Shown: positions 25,294-37,339 of the stretch, in pieces | Numbering within the stretch: position 1 is the stretch's first letter | Layout: each line of letters opens with the position of its first letter | Assembly: GCA_037974665.1 (NCBI GenBank) | Contig: CM075773.1 | Span: 29,791,853 to 29,855,852, forward strand | Source: Ehretia macrophylla | Taxonomy: Eukaryota; Streptophyta; Magnoliopsida; Boraginales; Ehretiaceae | Direction: 5' to 3' | Length of the DNA: 64,000 nt | Program-made: the position numbers and the translations under genes | Notes under the pieces: model-generated | Told to the model about the DNA's origin: nothing | Database searches by the model: none | The model's input: only the letters and a program-made list of their open reading frames with translations

Positions 25294-26480
25294 TTACCTT
25301 TGAAATAAAGCTGGATACTGTTGCTCCATCTGGTCTCGCCTTTCCCACGTTGCTTCTTCAACCCCATGGTGATCCCACAACACTTTCACCATGGGTATAG
25401 ATTTGCTGCGCAACTCTCGATCTTGCTGGTCTAGGATCCGAATGGGCTTCTCTTCATAAGACAAGTTCTCCTGAAGCTGCAACGGCTCTGGCTCCAAGAT
25501 ATGCGATGGATCAGGGAGGTACTTTCGTAGCATTGAAACATGAAAGACGTCATGGATATTGGAGAGGTTTTGGGGTAGTGCCAGGCAATACGCCAATTTG
25601 AAAACCTTCTCAACTATCTCAAATGGTCCTACAAACCTCGGGCTCAACTTTTTACCCTTGCCGTGTTTAATCCATCCCCTCTGAGGTGATATCTTCAAGA
25701 ACACCTTGTCACCAACCTCAAACTCTAGACTCCGTCTCCGTCGGTCTACATAACTTTTCTGCTTGCTTTGGGCAGTAAGCATCCGTTTCCAAATGAGGTG
25801 GACATTATCAACAGTCTTCATAAGTTCAGGTAGAAAAGTCGGGTCAAAAGTCTTCGTCTCACCTACTTCATCCCAGTAAATTGGGGATCGACACTTACGT
25901 CCATACAATGCCTCAAATGGGGCCATCCCGATAGTGGCCTGATAACTGTTATTGTAAGCGAACTCCGCTAGAGACAGATATTTCTCCCAACCTTTCCTGA
26001 AGTCTAAAAGACACGCCCTCAGCATATCCTCCAGAATCTGAATAGTTCACTCAGATTGTCCATCAGTCTGAGGGTGATAAGCCGTGCTGAAACTCAACTT
26101 CGTTCCCAAAGCTTCTTGCAATCTCCTCCAAAATCGGGAAGTAAAACGAGGATCCCTATCGATACAATACTCACAGGCATCCCGTGCAACCTTACAATAT
26201 CCGCCACATATATATCTTCCAATTTCTTAGGACTATCCTCCTTGTTCATCGGTAAGAAGTGCGCTGACTTGGTCAATCTATCCACTATGACCCAAACGGC
26301 GTCATGACCCTTTTGTGACTTGGGTAGGTCCATGACAAAATCCATAGTTATATGTTCCCATTTCGATTGAGGAATTTCCAACGGCTGAAGTAAACATGGT
26401 AGTCGTTGATGTTCTGCTTTAACTCTCTAGCAAGTCAAACATCGTGCCACAAACTCCGCAATCTCTCTCTTCATGTTATT
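25294..26480 (-). pseudogene. Element 1 pol: integrase core, C-terminal domain and chromodomain-like tail (broken)
   Basis: The upstream part reads HITMDFVMDLPKSQKGHD and VIVDRLTKSAHF, the first catalytic Asp region of a retroviral-type integrase. A one-base deletion near 26160 then breaks the SDRDPRF-type second Asp motif. The original frame resumes as [13 protein letters not shown], carrying the catalytic Glu, and in the open stretch 26025-25294 (243 aa). That stretch has EFAYNNSYQATIGMAPFEAL, FLKISPQRGWIKHGKGKKLS (GPF/Y region followed by VGPFEIV), and a tail with LDQQDRELRSKSIPMVKVLW and VEEATWE, resembling the chromodomain of Tekay-type chromoviruses. Stops lie at 26427-26429 (Gln codon in element 2) and 26047-26049 (probably a former Arg codon). 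The frame ends at 25294, about 40 bp from the LTR. Confidence 0.9.
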
Positions 26481-27452
26481 TCACCAATAGTGTTGCTTTA
26501 AATCCCGGTACATCTTTGTTCCGCTAGGGTGAATAGTATATATTGAATTATGGGCTTCTTCAATAATCTTCTTTTTCAACTCTGGCTCATTAGGAACACA
26601 GATCCGATTCCTAAATCTCCAAATACTATCATCATGAAACTTTAAATCTGTGTTGCTTTCTTTAATCTTCTGAAACTGTTGGTCCTTCTGTTGAGCCTCT
26701 CGTAATTCAGACAACAAGGTCGATTGAACTTGTGTAGTGGCAAAAAGTAACCCTTTTTGAGTCAATTGTGGTTTCCACAAGAATGCTTCCTCTAACAACT
26801 CCTGCACCTTGACTTCCAGTTTTGCCATGCTCGCTTTCCGACTTAAGGCATCTGCAACTACATTTGCTTTACCGGGCACATAATTGATTGTGCAGTTATA
26901 ATCATCCAAAAGCTCCATCCACCGTCTTTGCCTCATGTTCAACTCTTTTTGTGAGAACAAATATTTCAAGCTCTTGTGATCAGTAAACACCTCGAACTTG
27001 TTACCCCACAGATAGTGCCTCCATTTCTTGAGTGCAAACACAATAGCCGCTAACTCCAAATCATGCGTCGGGTAATTCAATTCATACGGCTTCGGTTTCC
27101 TAGAAGCATATGCAATCACTCTACCATTTTGCATTAACACACAACCCAGTCCTTCCTTCGAAGCATCGCTATAGATTACAAAACCTTGACTCCCTTCAGG
27201 CAATGAAAGAACGGGTGCGGTAGTCAATCTTCTCTTCAATTCTTGGAAATTGTTCTTATACTTGTCATCCCACACGAACTTTCTTTTCTTTTGAGTGAGC
27301 TTTGTAAGCTGTCCTGCAATCTTTGAGAAATCCTTCATGAACCTCCGATAATAGCCGGCTAGATCAAGAAAACTCCGAACCTCTGTAACGTTTTCCGGCT
27401 TCTTCCAAGACATCACCGCTTCTATCTTTGCTAGATCTACCGCTATTCCCTC
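26481..27452 (-). pseudogene. Element 1 pol: RT connection, RNase H and integrase zinc domain
   Basis: An open stretch of 311 aa (27416-26481) in the same frame as gag. It starts in the RT thumb/connection with [20 protein letters not shown], then RNase H with [55 protein letters not shown] and [10 protein letters not shown]. It ends in the HHCC zinc-binding domain of integrase ([20 protein letters not shown]). A stop at 26481-26483 interrupts the zinc domain where element 2 has Trp (TGG to TGA). The stop at 27453-27455 separating it from the RT part is a Gln codon (CAA) in element 2. Confidence 0.92.
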
Positions 27453-28613
27453 TTAGGATATGATGTGCCCCAAAAATGCAATTTTCTGCAACCAAAATTC
27501 GCATTTACTAAACTTTGCATACAATTGATGCTCTCGAAGTTTCTGCAGTTCCAATCGCAGATGTTGTTCATGCTCCGCCTTGGATTTCGAGTATACCAAA
27601 ATATCATCAATGAAGATCACCACAAATTGGTCCAAGTAGGGTTGAAATATCCTGTGAATCAAGTCCATAAAAGCTGCAGGGGCATTAGTTAGTCCAAATG
27701 GTATCACCACGTATTCATAATGCCTATATCTCGTCTTGAAAGCCGTTTTAGGCACATCCTCCTTTTTTATCCGTAACTGATAGTACCCTTGCCTCAAGTC
27801 GAGCTTTGAATACACTTTGGCTCCCTGAAGTTGATCAAACAACTCGTCGATCAGTGGAAGTGGATATTTATTCTTGATAGTCACTTGGTTCAATCCTCGG
27901 TAATCGATGCATGGCCTCAGCGTTCCGTCTTTCTTCTTTACAAATAGGACTGGTGCACCCCACGGAGAAGAACTTGGTTGAATAAACCCCTTCTTCAACA
28001 ATCCTTGCAATTGGTCCTTCAATTCTTGTAGCTCGGTGGTGCCAGGCAGTAATTCTATAATGAACTCGATCTCCCGATTTGGGGGTAAACCGGGCAATTC
28101 TTTTGGAAATACATCTTTATAATCTTTAATCACTGGCATCTCCTCCAACTTAGCTTTGTCCGACGGCTTGTTGATGAGGTAAGCTAAGTATCCGCTACAT
28201 CCTTTTCTCAAGGACTTCACTACTTTCGTAGATGAAATGATGAAACTCCCGGTGAAGTCTTTTCGACCCATTACCTCCAGTATTGGTTGACTAGGTATCT
28301 GGAACGTTACAATCTTCATCCGGCAATCTAGTTGGTCATGATGCTTTGCCAACCAGTCTATCCCTAATATGACTTCATAGTCTCGAAAAGGTAATACAAT
28401 AAGATTGGCTGAGAATTCCCTATCTTTAATTTGGATTTTACATGTTTTAAAAGCTGAGCTAGTAATAAGTTTAGAACCCATTGGAGTACCAACTTCTACT
28501 TCGTAAGGCAAACATACAATTTTCAGTTTCACATGTTGCACACATAAGGGAGTAATAAATGAATGAGTAGCACCTGGATCAATTAGCACCCTAACAGGTT
28601 GATTCAGTATCAA
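27453..28613 (-). pseudogene. Element 1 pol: protease and reverse transcriptase
   Basis: An open stretch of 386 aa. The aspartic protease is at the N-terminus with [12 protein letters not shown] (Pro where many proteases have Ser after the catalytic Asp). Reverse transcriptase follows from about residue 190 with [34 protein letters not shown] and [15 protein letters not shown]. The catalytic [11 protein letters not shown] block is intact. Compared with element 2, about 15 residues carrying [12 protein letters not shown], just before the RT core, are missing near position 28045. This is an in-frame 45-bp deletion. The stretch has no internal stop, but its surroundings do. Confidence 0.93.
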
Positions 28614-29780
28614 GAATGTACCTTCAACAACAGCGGTCTCCTCTAGAAGTTCCTCGCACTCAATAGCATAAGCTCGAGCCTGAACTCTAGGAACTGGAGT
28701 CTTGCCTCTACCAGCTGGTTTAACTTGATTTTGTCCTACTTGCCATTTAGGGCAATCCTTGATCTGATGCTAATCACTACCACACCGCACACATCGTCCT
28801 GACTTCTTCCAGCACTGGGCCTCGGTATGCCCCTTCTTGTCACAGTAAGAACAGTTGATAGACTGAGTAGCAGGTGAACTACCTGTGGATCCGCAGGTGG
28901 AAGAGGCTGATGGTACTTTAGTCGGGCCACGGTTATTAACTGGTCTGTTCTGGCTCTAGCCCTGATTACGACTCTGGCTCTGGAATTTCCTCTGTTGACT
29001 TGGAGGCTGGTATGGTTTCTTGTTCGGTTGGCTTGAACCGGCTCTATCAAGTTTTCTCTTCTCAACCCCGGAAGCAGTAGCAAGGAGAGCATAATAAATA
29101 TCGAAGTCATGCGAAGCCAACTAGTCCTGAATCTCGGGCCTCAACCCATTCGTAAATTTCCACATCTTCACCTCAGGGGTACTGACCATGTATTGAGCAT
29201 AACGGGACAGTCGGTCAAAACGAGCCTCGTACTGGGCCACCATCATGTTCCCCTGGTTCAAGCGCATGAATTCCTTAATCTGCCTCTGCTAGGAAACTGC
29301 AAGCACATATTTATCCTTGAATGCCTTAATGAAATTACCCCACAAGCGAGGTGTATGATCTGTTTCCCAAAGTGCCTCCATAGTGTACCACCAATGCTCA
29401 GCATCCCCGTGCAACAGAAACACAGCAAACTCCACATTTTCTTCATCAATATAGTCAAGTGGCCTGAAAATCCTCTCTATCTTAGACAGCCAAGCCTCTG
29501 CTTTTTCATCATCAGCTTCCCCGTGGAATTTGGATGGGCAAAAGTCAAGGAACTCCTGCATTCTACTATTTCTCCCATGGTTACCATTATTCCTGTTGTT
29601 GTTGTTGTTGTTGTTGTTGTTCGCTTCACGTGCATCTTGACGTTCCATCACTCGCGACACGTGATCCATGGCATTCGCCATCATGTTAAACATAGCTATG
29701 CCGAGATTAGTTTGATAAGCATCTCCGATCTCTTGGGACTCACCACTCCTATTAGTAGTGCGGGTACTAAGGCCAACCAT
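28614..29780 (-). pseudogene. Element 1 gag (nucleocapsid with CCHC knuckles), four premature stops
   Basis: Starts MVGLSTRTTNRSG at 29780. A run of Asn from a (GTT)n tract lies at 29597-29622, followed by the retrotransposon gag core (FHGEADDEKAEAWLSKIERI, DAEHWWYTMEALW). The C-terminal part encodes two zinc knuckles (CX2CX4HX4C) near 28860-28745, the first with C-SY-C. In-frame TAG stops lie at 29289-29291, 29121-29123, 28956-28958 and 28770-28772. At all four, element 2 has CAG (Gln). The last falls inside the second knuckle. The start is supported by the equivalent start in element 2 and by its position about 250 bp after the PBS. Confidence 0.9.
29594..29622. repeat. (GTT)n trinucleotide run coding poly-Asn in gag
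   Basis: About nine GTT units on the plus strand, read as consecutive Asn codons on the coding minus strand. Element 2 has a shorter run at about 45629-45650, so the tract varies in length between copies. Confidence 0.85.
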
Positions 29781-30034
29781 CTATAGGCACATATTACGAT
29801 GCACAATTTATTGGAATACGACAAACAAGAATTTAATGTATCAGGTATACCACATATAATTTTATATAGATACACAATTTCTAGAAACAATTAAGACATG
29901 TTAATCACATAAGCACATAGATATAAAGAAGGCACACTTGATATTGTCACACAATAACACATAAACAAGTCATCCTAATAACCTTAGGGCTTCTACCCAT
30001 GGTCCGAGAGTTAAACCTGGCTTAAGCAATCTAA

Positions 30035-30046
30035 GCTCTGATACCA
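30035..30046 (-). promoter_or_regulatory. Primer binding site of element 1 (initiator tRNA-Met)
   Basis: On the minus strand it is TGGTATCAGAGC, complementary to the 3' end of plant initiator tRNA-Met (...GCTCTGATACCA). It lies 11 bases inside the 5' LTR and is identical to the site in element 2. Confidence 0.93.
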
Positions 30047-30057
30047 TTAAGATAAGG

Positions 30058-33000
30058 TGTCACGCCCCAACCCGACCTATAGAGGTTAGACTAGGGAGTG
30101 ATCTAAACATTCAAGTCATATCACGTACTTAATCGTTCATGAAAGTTTAACACTTAACATTTTAGCCTAAACTCTACAAATTCTCTGAAAATCTAGCAGT
30201 ATAACGGTTGTAATTGGGCTCTTTGGTTTGACCTAATTCTCTAAACGCCTCAAAACTTTCAATCTCAAATTCATTTCCAACTAAGATTACTATCAATTGG
30301 AACGCCTACTAGTTGTCTCAAAGTCTCGTTTGATTAACAGCCTAGCATGATAATTATGTCTCGTTTGTTTGTTAATCCTTGTTACAAAAGTACCTATTGA
30401 TCTTAGCTTAACAATGAGTACCTCCTTAAGATTGGATAGATTCATTTTACTTAATCCATACCTGATACTTCATAATCCTATGATAGATACTAGCCAGTAG
30501 CAATAGCAAAAACGACCACAAGAGTGTCTAACTAGTTATGATCAGTACAAGCCAAAATTAGACCTCAAATTACAATGGGGGTCATTTACAATACAATAAC
30601 AAGCAACATACGAAATAGTCTTCAAGCAATATATCGTTCACAAAATGTCCATAGTCACATAAAGCACGCAGGGCAAGCAATCATTCCAAGGAATCATCAA
30701 TAGACATGTTGTCATCAAGTACCTGTTCCTGCTCTTCTTCACCTGAGATGATAAAAGAGGGTGAGTCCTTATGAACTCAGCGAGGGGAAACGAGAAATAA
30801 GTTTTGAAACTCATTTTCCGGTTCAACATATAAAAACCCTTTGCCAGCATAACATATATCACAAGTAAGTTCATAATATAATATAAAAGTAAAAGAACAC
30901 AGTTACCCGTCTTTCCTCCCCGAGGTCCTCTAGGAACCAAGCGAGAGTACTTATACACATAGTGAAAAAGATACGGTGAGCTTTTGCTCTCAGTTCATTT
31001 CCAGTATCAGTTGTTGCGGCCGACTTCAAATCATCCCCTTATCACGCCAAATGGGTGTACTCCGGATGTACCTCGAAATCCTACGACCCAAATCTCCGAG
31101 AAAGTCTAGCCCTCAAGCGAGAGAGGGAATTGGACAATGGTAGTCACGGTTGCACCGACAAGCCCGATGCCGCCCGGTATGCATGAACGCTACCACGCCA
31201 GAATGAAAGGTTGCAACCTTGTATGCAATGCACATTTATGACATTTATTATATCACATTAGGAGGACAACAAAGTAGGTTGCTTCCGAGTAGTCATAAGA
31301 TTGCACATTGACAAGCAAACACGCGAGGCCTGATATAGCAGTTAATTTCACTTGTAAATCACATGGAGTTATATGAATATTAAACGGGCAGCCATGTAAC
31401 GCATGTAGATCAAGTCATATAACTCATTTCGAAGTTCACGTAATCAAATAATAAGGTCATACAACATGCAACGACGTTTACATGGGACCGGGTGCAAGAA
31501 TGGCCTACTTGTCAACATGTAATCATCGGAATCATATTTAGGGCTATAAGAGAAACTACGGGCAGCTTACTAATCACATAATTAAACACGATATTCCTAG
31601 GATCAACACTTAGCGAGTTTACCTAGTCATTAGGGTTTCAATTCACGCTCACCCTTGCGATTAAGCCCTAAGTTGTCACATAATTAAACTCAAGCAATGC
31701 ATTGATTAATTCAAACACCCTCAAACATTCAAAACAGTCCACACAACATCCAAGTGCCACAATCCCAAGCAATTAATACAACAAGAGAAGTTACAATAAT
31801 TTTTCTAAGCATATCACTAGATGAAAACCTCACTGCAATAGTCTGTTTTCTCACAATCATTGAGACAAGCAACAATCTCCAATTCCAGTGAACAAAATGT
31901 CAAATTAAAGCTTAAGGAGTGACCGAAATGCAGAAACAAACCTCACATAATTTGGAGTTCGGGTTCAAGAGTTATAGCCAAAACCGTGAGACAACACAAA
32001 ACTGTCCAGATTTGTACACATTTCAATACTTGTCATTTTTGAGGACCTTAGGGTCAGATTTAGCCGTAGTCTATTTCTGACAAAAATGTCCAGAACTGAA
32101 AATTATAGTGTCACACCAAATTTAATACATTTTGGATATCATTTACTTAGTCAATACTGGTTCGTTCTATAAGGACAGTGAATCTGCCAAAACCTGCTTC
32201 ATTTTCCCAGATTTTCCAGATTTGGATACATTTTGGTATTTTTCCATTTTTAGGACCTTAGAGTCAAAATTAGCTTTGGCCGATTTCTATGAAAAATTCT
32301 CAGAACTGGAAAAACTAGTCACCTACCAATTTTCAAGCATTTTGAACATCATTTACCTGGTCAAAATCACTATGCTCCAACAGAACAGAAAGCTGCCAAA
32401 TACGCGATTTCACCTATCTTCACATTCTAGCCAAATATCTTGCCATACATGTTTACCAAAGCTCATGTACACACATATATCACAAGTACAGAGGTAAAAA
32501 TAGACATTTAAAGGCATGCATGTGATTTTTGAAAGCTTCTCAAGGAGTTTTAGCCCTCACCTTAGCAAAGACAACAAAGAAGATGCACAAACTCTTGATG
32601 AAGCACAATGTCGACCTTTTTCCTTGCTTAGCCGAGAGACAACTTGAGATTTCTCTAATTCCTAGCTTAGTAACCATGTTCTTAGTATGTGCAAGTGGCT
32701 AGAACAAAAGAAAATGAAATGGAAGCTAACAAACTTACCTAAGCCGAAATGAATGTGCTATGAGCTTGCATGTGCGACTTTTGCATTCTAGCTTGCTTGG
32801 TCGAGCTTCCTAGTTTCTTGCATGTCTTGATGAACCATTGAGTGATGAACTTAAGCTATGGAGAGTAGGGTTTCAGCTAGGGCCGAGAGAGAGAGAGAAG
32901 AAATGAGAGAGTGACAGAAAAATGAGAGAAAGAAGGAAAGAATGCATGAAAAATGAAAAGCTTGATGGGTTGAAGCTTTTGTCGGCCTAGGGCCTTGAAA

Positions 33001-33639
33001 TTTCAGATTTTTGTGTCTTCAAGGAGCATGTGTGAATCACCTAGCATGGGCATGGAGTGTGTGTCGTGATTGGTGTGCATTGGGTAGGGTTTTTGAGCAA
33101 TTTTTTTTTTTTGTTTTGTGTTATAACATGTCAAAGAATGTCTAGGTGTAGATTTTGAAATTGAAATGCACAAAGTCTCCATGTGGTTGGCCAAGCTTGT
33201 GTTCAAATCTGAATTTTTTGTCTGGTTTGAGCATTATTTAATTGAGTGATTGGAATATGCAAAAGAATAAAGAATAAAGAATAAGAATGTCTAGCTTTTG
33301 GTTCAATTTCGTCTACTAAGGCATTGACTTAGCATTTTAATATTAGTTAGTGGAATTTGTAAGATTAATTAATGATCTAGTGCTTCATGTAAGATGCTTT
33401 CTTAATTAGCATGTGGGCACGCTTTTCTAGATTTAGGGCACGCACTACGAGGCAAGGCACGAACTACGAGATGAATGCACGATTCCTAAGTAAATGCACA
33501 TAACCCTAAATGAATGCACGTAATTCAATGCAAGGCACACAAAACAAAACACGATTCTTAAACCTAGGTCAAGGCACGCAAATCTAGGTTAGGGCACACA
33601 AAACGAGGTATCGCAAGCAAATCCAGGTCGGGCCTCACA
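30058..33639 (-). repeat. 5' LTR of element 1 (subfamily Y, 3582 bp)
   Basis: Bounded by TGTCACGCCCCAACCCGACC on the left and GGTCGGGCCTCACA on the right in plus coordinates, i.e. TG...CA. It contains the palindrome AAGGTTGCAACCTT (31207-31220), the conserved short minus-strand frame (about 30734-30814), a GGATTCAAAAGTTATAG-like segment near 31965, a GA-rich tract near 32885 and AATAAAG units near 33264. This is the most complete LTR with both junctions visible. The right flank is satellite (GTGCCCCCGTCG). No host gene lies in it. Confidence 0.92.
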
Positions 33640-35330
33640 GTGCCCCCGTCGTAGAGCTCTCGGAGAGCTTTCCAATGGTATGCTGTGTGCCGTGTAACTC
33701 CCAACAGATCAAAAGTTAAAGACACCGGAGCGACGGATACCTAGTCACAAGCTCACGCTCTCAGTTTGCGGGCCCAGCCTCTACGTGAAGTGAATTTGTC
33801 TTGCCCAAGGTGCCATGGGATTCGGTAATAGAAATGTGATGGATTAGGTTGTCGTCATTTTCGCGGCTCACGACGTACGAATTGAGATAGAAAAATAGCG
33901 CAAAAGAAGAAACGTATGCCAAAACTGATGAAAATGTCCAATTTTGAGATCTGAAAATAGGCGCAGCCGAGAAGGCTTCTCGCTGCCTTCGTAGAGCTCT
34001 CGGAGAGCTTTCCAACGGTATGATGTGCGCCACGTAACTCCATACGGATCAAAAGTTATGGGCACCAGAGCGACAGATACCTAGTCACAAACCCCACGCC
34101 CTCTGTTTGCGGGCCCAGCCTCTACATGCAAAGAAGTTGTCTTGCCCAAGGTGATGTGTGATTCGGTAACAGAAATTTGATGGATTAGGTTGTCGTCCTT
34201 TTCGCGGCTCACGACGTACGATCTGGGACCCAAAAACAGCGCAAAAGAAGAAAAGTAACGCAAAACTTATGAAAATGAACGATTTTGGGCTCTGAAAAAA
34301 GGCGCAATCGAGCAAGCTAGGTGCCCCCATCGTAGAGCTCTTGGAGAGCTTTCCAATGGTATACTGTGCGCCGCGTAACTCCTTACGGATCAAAAGTTAT
34401 GGGCACCGGAGCGACGTATACCTGGTCACAAGCCCCACACCCTCTATTTGCGGGCCCAGCCTTAACGTGAAGTGAAGTTGTCTTGCCCTAGGTGCCGTGG
34501 GATTCGGTAATAGAAATTTGATGGATTAGGTTGTTGCCCTTTTCGCGGCTCACGACGTACGGTTCGTGATGAAAAAATAGCGCAAAAGAAGAAAGTGTCC
34601 CGAAACTGATGAAAACATTCGATTTTGGACTCTGAAAACAGGTGCAGCTGAGCAGGCTAGGTGCCCCCATCGTAAAGCTCTCAGAGAGCTTTCCAACGGT
34701 ATGCTGTGCACCGCGTAACTCCTTACGGATTAAAAGTTATGGGCACCGGAGCGACGGTTACCTAGTCACAAGCCCCACGCCCTCGATTTGCGGGCCCTGC
34801 TTCTACGTGAAGCGAAGTTGTATTGCCCAATGTGCCGAGGGATTCAGTAATAGAAATGTGGTGGATTAGGTTGTCGTCCTTTTCGCGGCTCACGACGTCT
34901 GATTCGGGATGAAAAAACAGCTTAAAAGAAGAAAAATGTTCCAAAACTTATGAAAATGTTCGAATTTAGGCTCCAAAAACCGGCGCTGCATCGCAGGCTA
35001 GGTGCCCCCATCGTAGAGCTCTCAGAGAGCTTTCTAACGGTATGCTGTGCACCGCGTAACTCCTTACGGATGAAAAGTTATTGGCACCAAAGCGACAGAT
35101 ACCTAGTCACAAGCCCCACGCCCTCTATTTGTGGGCCCAGCCTCTACATGAAGTGAAGTTATCTTGCCCAAGGTGCTGTGTGATTCAGTAATATAAATGT
35201 GATGGATTAGGTTGTCGTCCTTTTCGCGGCTCACTACGTACGATCCGGTATAGAAAAACAGTGCAAAAGAAGAAAAGTGTCCCGAAACTAATGAAAATGT
35301 TCAATTTTGTTCTCCAAAAATAGGCGCAGA
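33640..35330. repeat. Satellite array 2, ~5 monomers
   Basis: GTAGAGCTCT sites at about 33652, 33992, 34332, 34673 and 35017, in the same orientation as array 1. It starts inside a monomer directly after the LTR end and stops at ATAGGCGCAGA where the next LTR begins. The monomer near 34970 carries a CGCTGCATCGCAGG variant related to those near 13670 and 59520. Confidence 0.95.
35326..35330. other. Left target-site duplication of the outer solo LTR (GCAGA, from GCAGC)
   Basis: The five bases before the LTR are GCAGA. The five after its right end (42399-42403) are ATAGC. Both are consistent with an original GCAGC duplication; the right copy differs by two transitions and the left by one transversion. 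Confidence 0.5.
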
Positions 35331-37334
35331 TCTCACGATCCTACCCGACCTATGGAGGTTAGAGTAGGATGTGATCTAAACATTTATATCATTTCCCATA
35401 CTTAATCGTTCATTAAGGTTTAACACTTAACGTTAGGCTAGAACTCCTAAAATTCTCCAGAAAACCGGCGGGATAACAGCTGTAATTGGCTCTTTAGTTT
35501 GACCTAATTTCCTAAACGCCTCAAAACTTTCAATCTCAAATTCGATTCCAACTAAGATTACTATTTATCACCAATAGAAATGCCTACTAGTTATCTCGAA
35601 GTCTCGTTTGATTAACAACCTAACATGATAACTATGTCTCATTTGTTTGTCAATCCCTGTTACAAAAGTACTTGTTGATCTTAGCTTACCAATGAGTACC
35701 TGCTTAAGATTGGATAGATTCATTTTACTTAACTCTTACCTAGTACTTCATAAGCCTGCAGTAGTTACCAATCAAAGTAGCAAAAAGAGCAAATAGGGCG
35801 TCTGTCTAGTTAATATCAGTACAAATCAAAATTAGACCCTAAATTACAATGGGGTTTATTTACAATAACGACAACAAGTAACATAAGAAATAGTCTTCAA
35901 AGCAACATATCGTTCACAAAATAGCCACAGTCAAGTAAGGCACGTAGGGAAAGCAATCACTCCAAAGAGTCATCGATAGCCACGTTATCCTCAGGTACTT
36001 GTTCCTGATCTTCTTCACCTGAGATGATAAAAGAGGGTGAGTCCTTATGAACTCAGCGAGGGGGAACGAGAAATACATTTTGAAACTCTTTTTCCGGTTC
36101 AACTTATGAAAACCCTTTTTGCAAGCATGACATATAACACGAGTAAGTTCATAATGTAATATAAAAGTAAAAGAACACAATTACCCGTCTTTCCTCCCCG
36201 AGGTCCTCTAAGAACCAAGCGAGAGTACTTATACACATAGTGAAAAGGATACAGTGAGCTTTTGCTCCCAATTTGTTTCCAATATCAATTGTTGCGGCCG
36301 ACTTCAAATCATCCACTTATCATGCCAAATGGGTGTACTCTGGATGTACCCCGAAATCCTATGACCTAACTCTCTGAGAAAGTCTAGCCCCCAAGCGAGA
36401 GAAGGAATTGGACCATGGCAGTCACGGTTGCACCGACAAGCCCGATGCCGCTCGGTGTGCGTGAACGCTACCATGTCAGAATGAAAGGTTGCAACCTTGT
36501 ATGCAATGCACACTTATGACATTTATTATATCACATTAGGAGGACAACAAAGTAGGTTGCCTCCGAACAGTTATTAAATCGTACATTGACAAGTAAACAC
36601 CCGAGGCATGCTTTGACATGTAATTTCACTTGTAAAGCACATGTTGTTATATGAATATTAAACGGGTAGCCATGTAACACATGTAAATCAAGTCATATAA
36701 CTCATTTCGGGGTTCACGTAATCAAGTAATAAGGTTATACAAGCATACAACGACGTTTACATGAGACTGGGTGCAAGAAAAGTCTATTTATCAACATGTA
36801 ATCGTCAGAATCACATTTAGGGCTATAAAGACAACTACGGGCAGCCCACGAATCACATAATTAGACACGATAACCATAGGATCAACACTTAGCGAGTTTT
36901 CATAGTCACTAGGGTTTCAATTCATGCTTACACGTGCGATTAAGCCACAAGTTGTCACATAATTAAGCCAAAGCAATGCATCAATTAATTAAAACATCCT
37001 CAATCATCCAAAACAGTCCACACAACATCCAAGTGCCACAGTCCCAAGCATTTAATACCACAAGAGAAGTTACAATAATTTTCAAAGCATATCACTAGAA
37101 AAAACCTCACTGCAATGGTCTGTTTTCCCACAATTATTTAGACAAGCAAATAATCTCCAATTCTAGTAAACAAAATGTCAAATTAAAGCTTATTAAGTTA
37201 ACTAAATCCAGAAACAAACCTCGTATCATCTGGAGTTCGGATTCAAGTGTTATAGCTAAAACCGTGAGACTACGCTAAACTGTCCAGATTCGTACATATT
37301 TCAATATTTTCCATTTTTTAGGCTCTTAGGGTCA

Positions 37335-37339
37335 GATTT
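37335..37339. other. Target-site duplication GATTT (left)
   Basis: GATTT directly precedes TGTCACGCCCC and is repeated at 40850-40854 directly after CCTCACA. A perfect 5-bp duplication as made by Ty3/gypsy integrases. Confidence 0.92.

Larger units (their letters stand above)
19460..33639 (-). mobile_element. Element 1: decayed Tekay/Del-like Ty3/gypsy retrotransposon (rearranged)
   Basis: On the minus strand the order is 5' LTR (33639-30058), PBS (30046-30035), leader, gag-pol (29780-25294), polypurine tract (25266-25254) and 3' LTR (25253 leftward). The LTR ends are TG...CA. Gag and pol share one frame, typical of plant chromoviruses. The left LTR is chimeric: the part left of about 22802 belongs to another LTR subfamily, so the piece from 19460 to 22802 came from a different insertion. 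No target-site duplication is visible across the whole unit: left flank GCAGC, right flank GTGCC. Eight premature stops, a frameshift and a 45-bp deletion make it non-autonomous. Confidence 0.9.

Noticed and set aside
28736..29110. 124-aa minus-strand frame in the gag region
   Set aside because: It is out of frame with gag-pol. The zinc-knuckle and basic region in the true frame match element 2.
25294..29780. Endogenous pararetrovirus origin of the RT sequences
   Set aside because: An integrase, chromodomain-like tail, LTRs, PBS and polypurine tract are all present. This is the Ty3/gypsy layout, and no movement protein or coat motif is seen.
29109..29786. 225-aa plus-strand open frame
   Set aside because: It is antisense to the element 1 gag pseudogene, including the poly-Asn codons read as Val. 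The real coding frame is on the minus strand.
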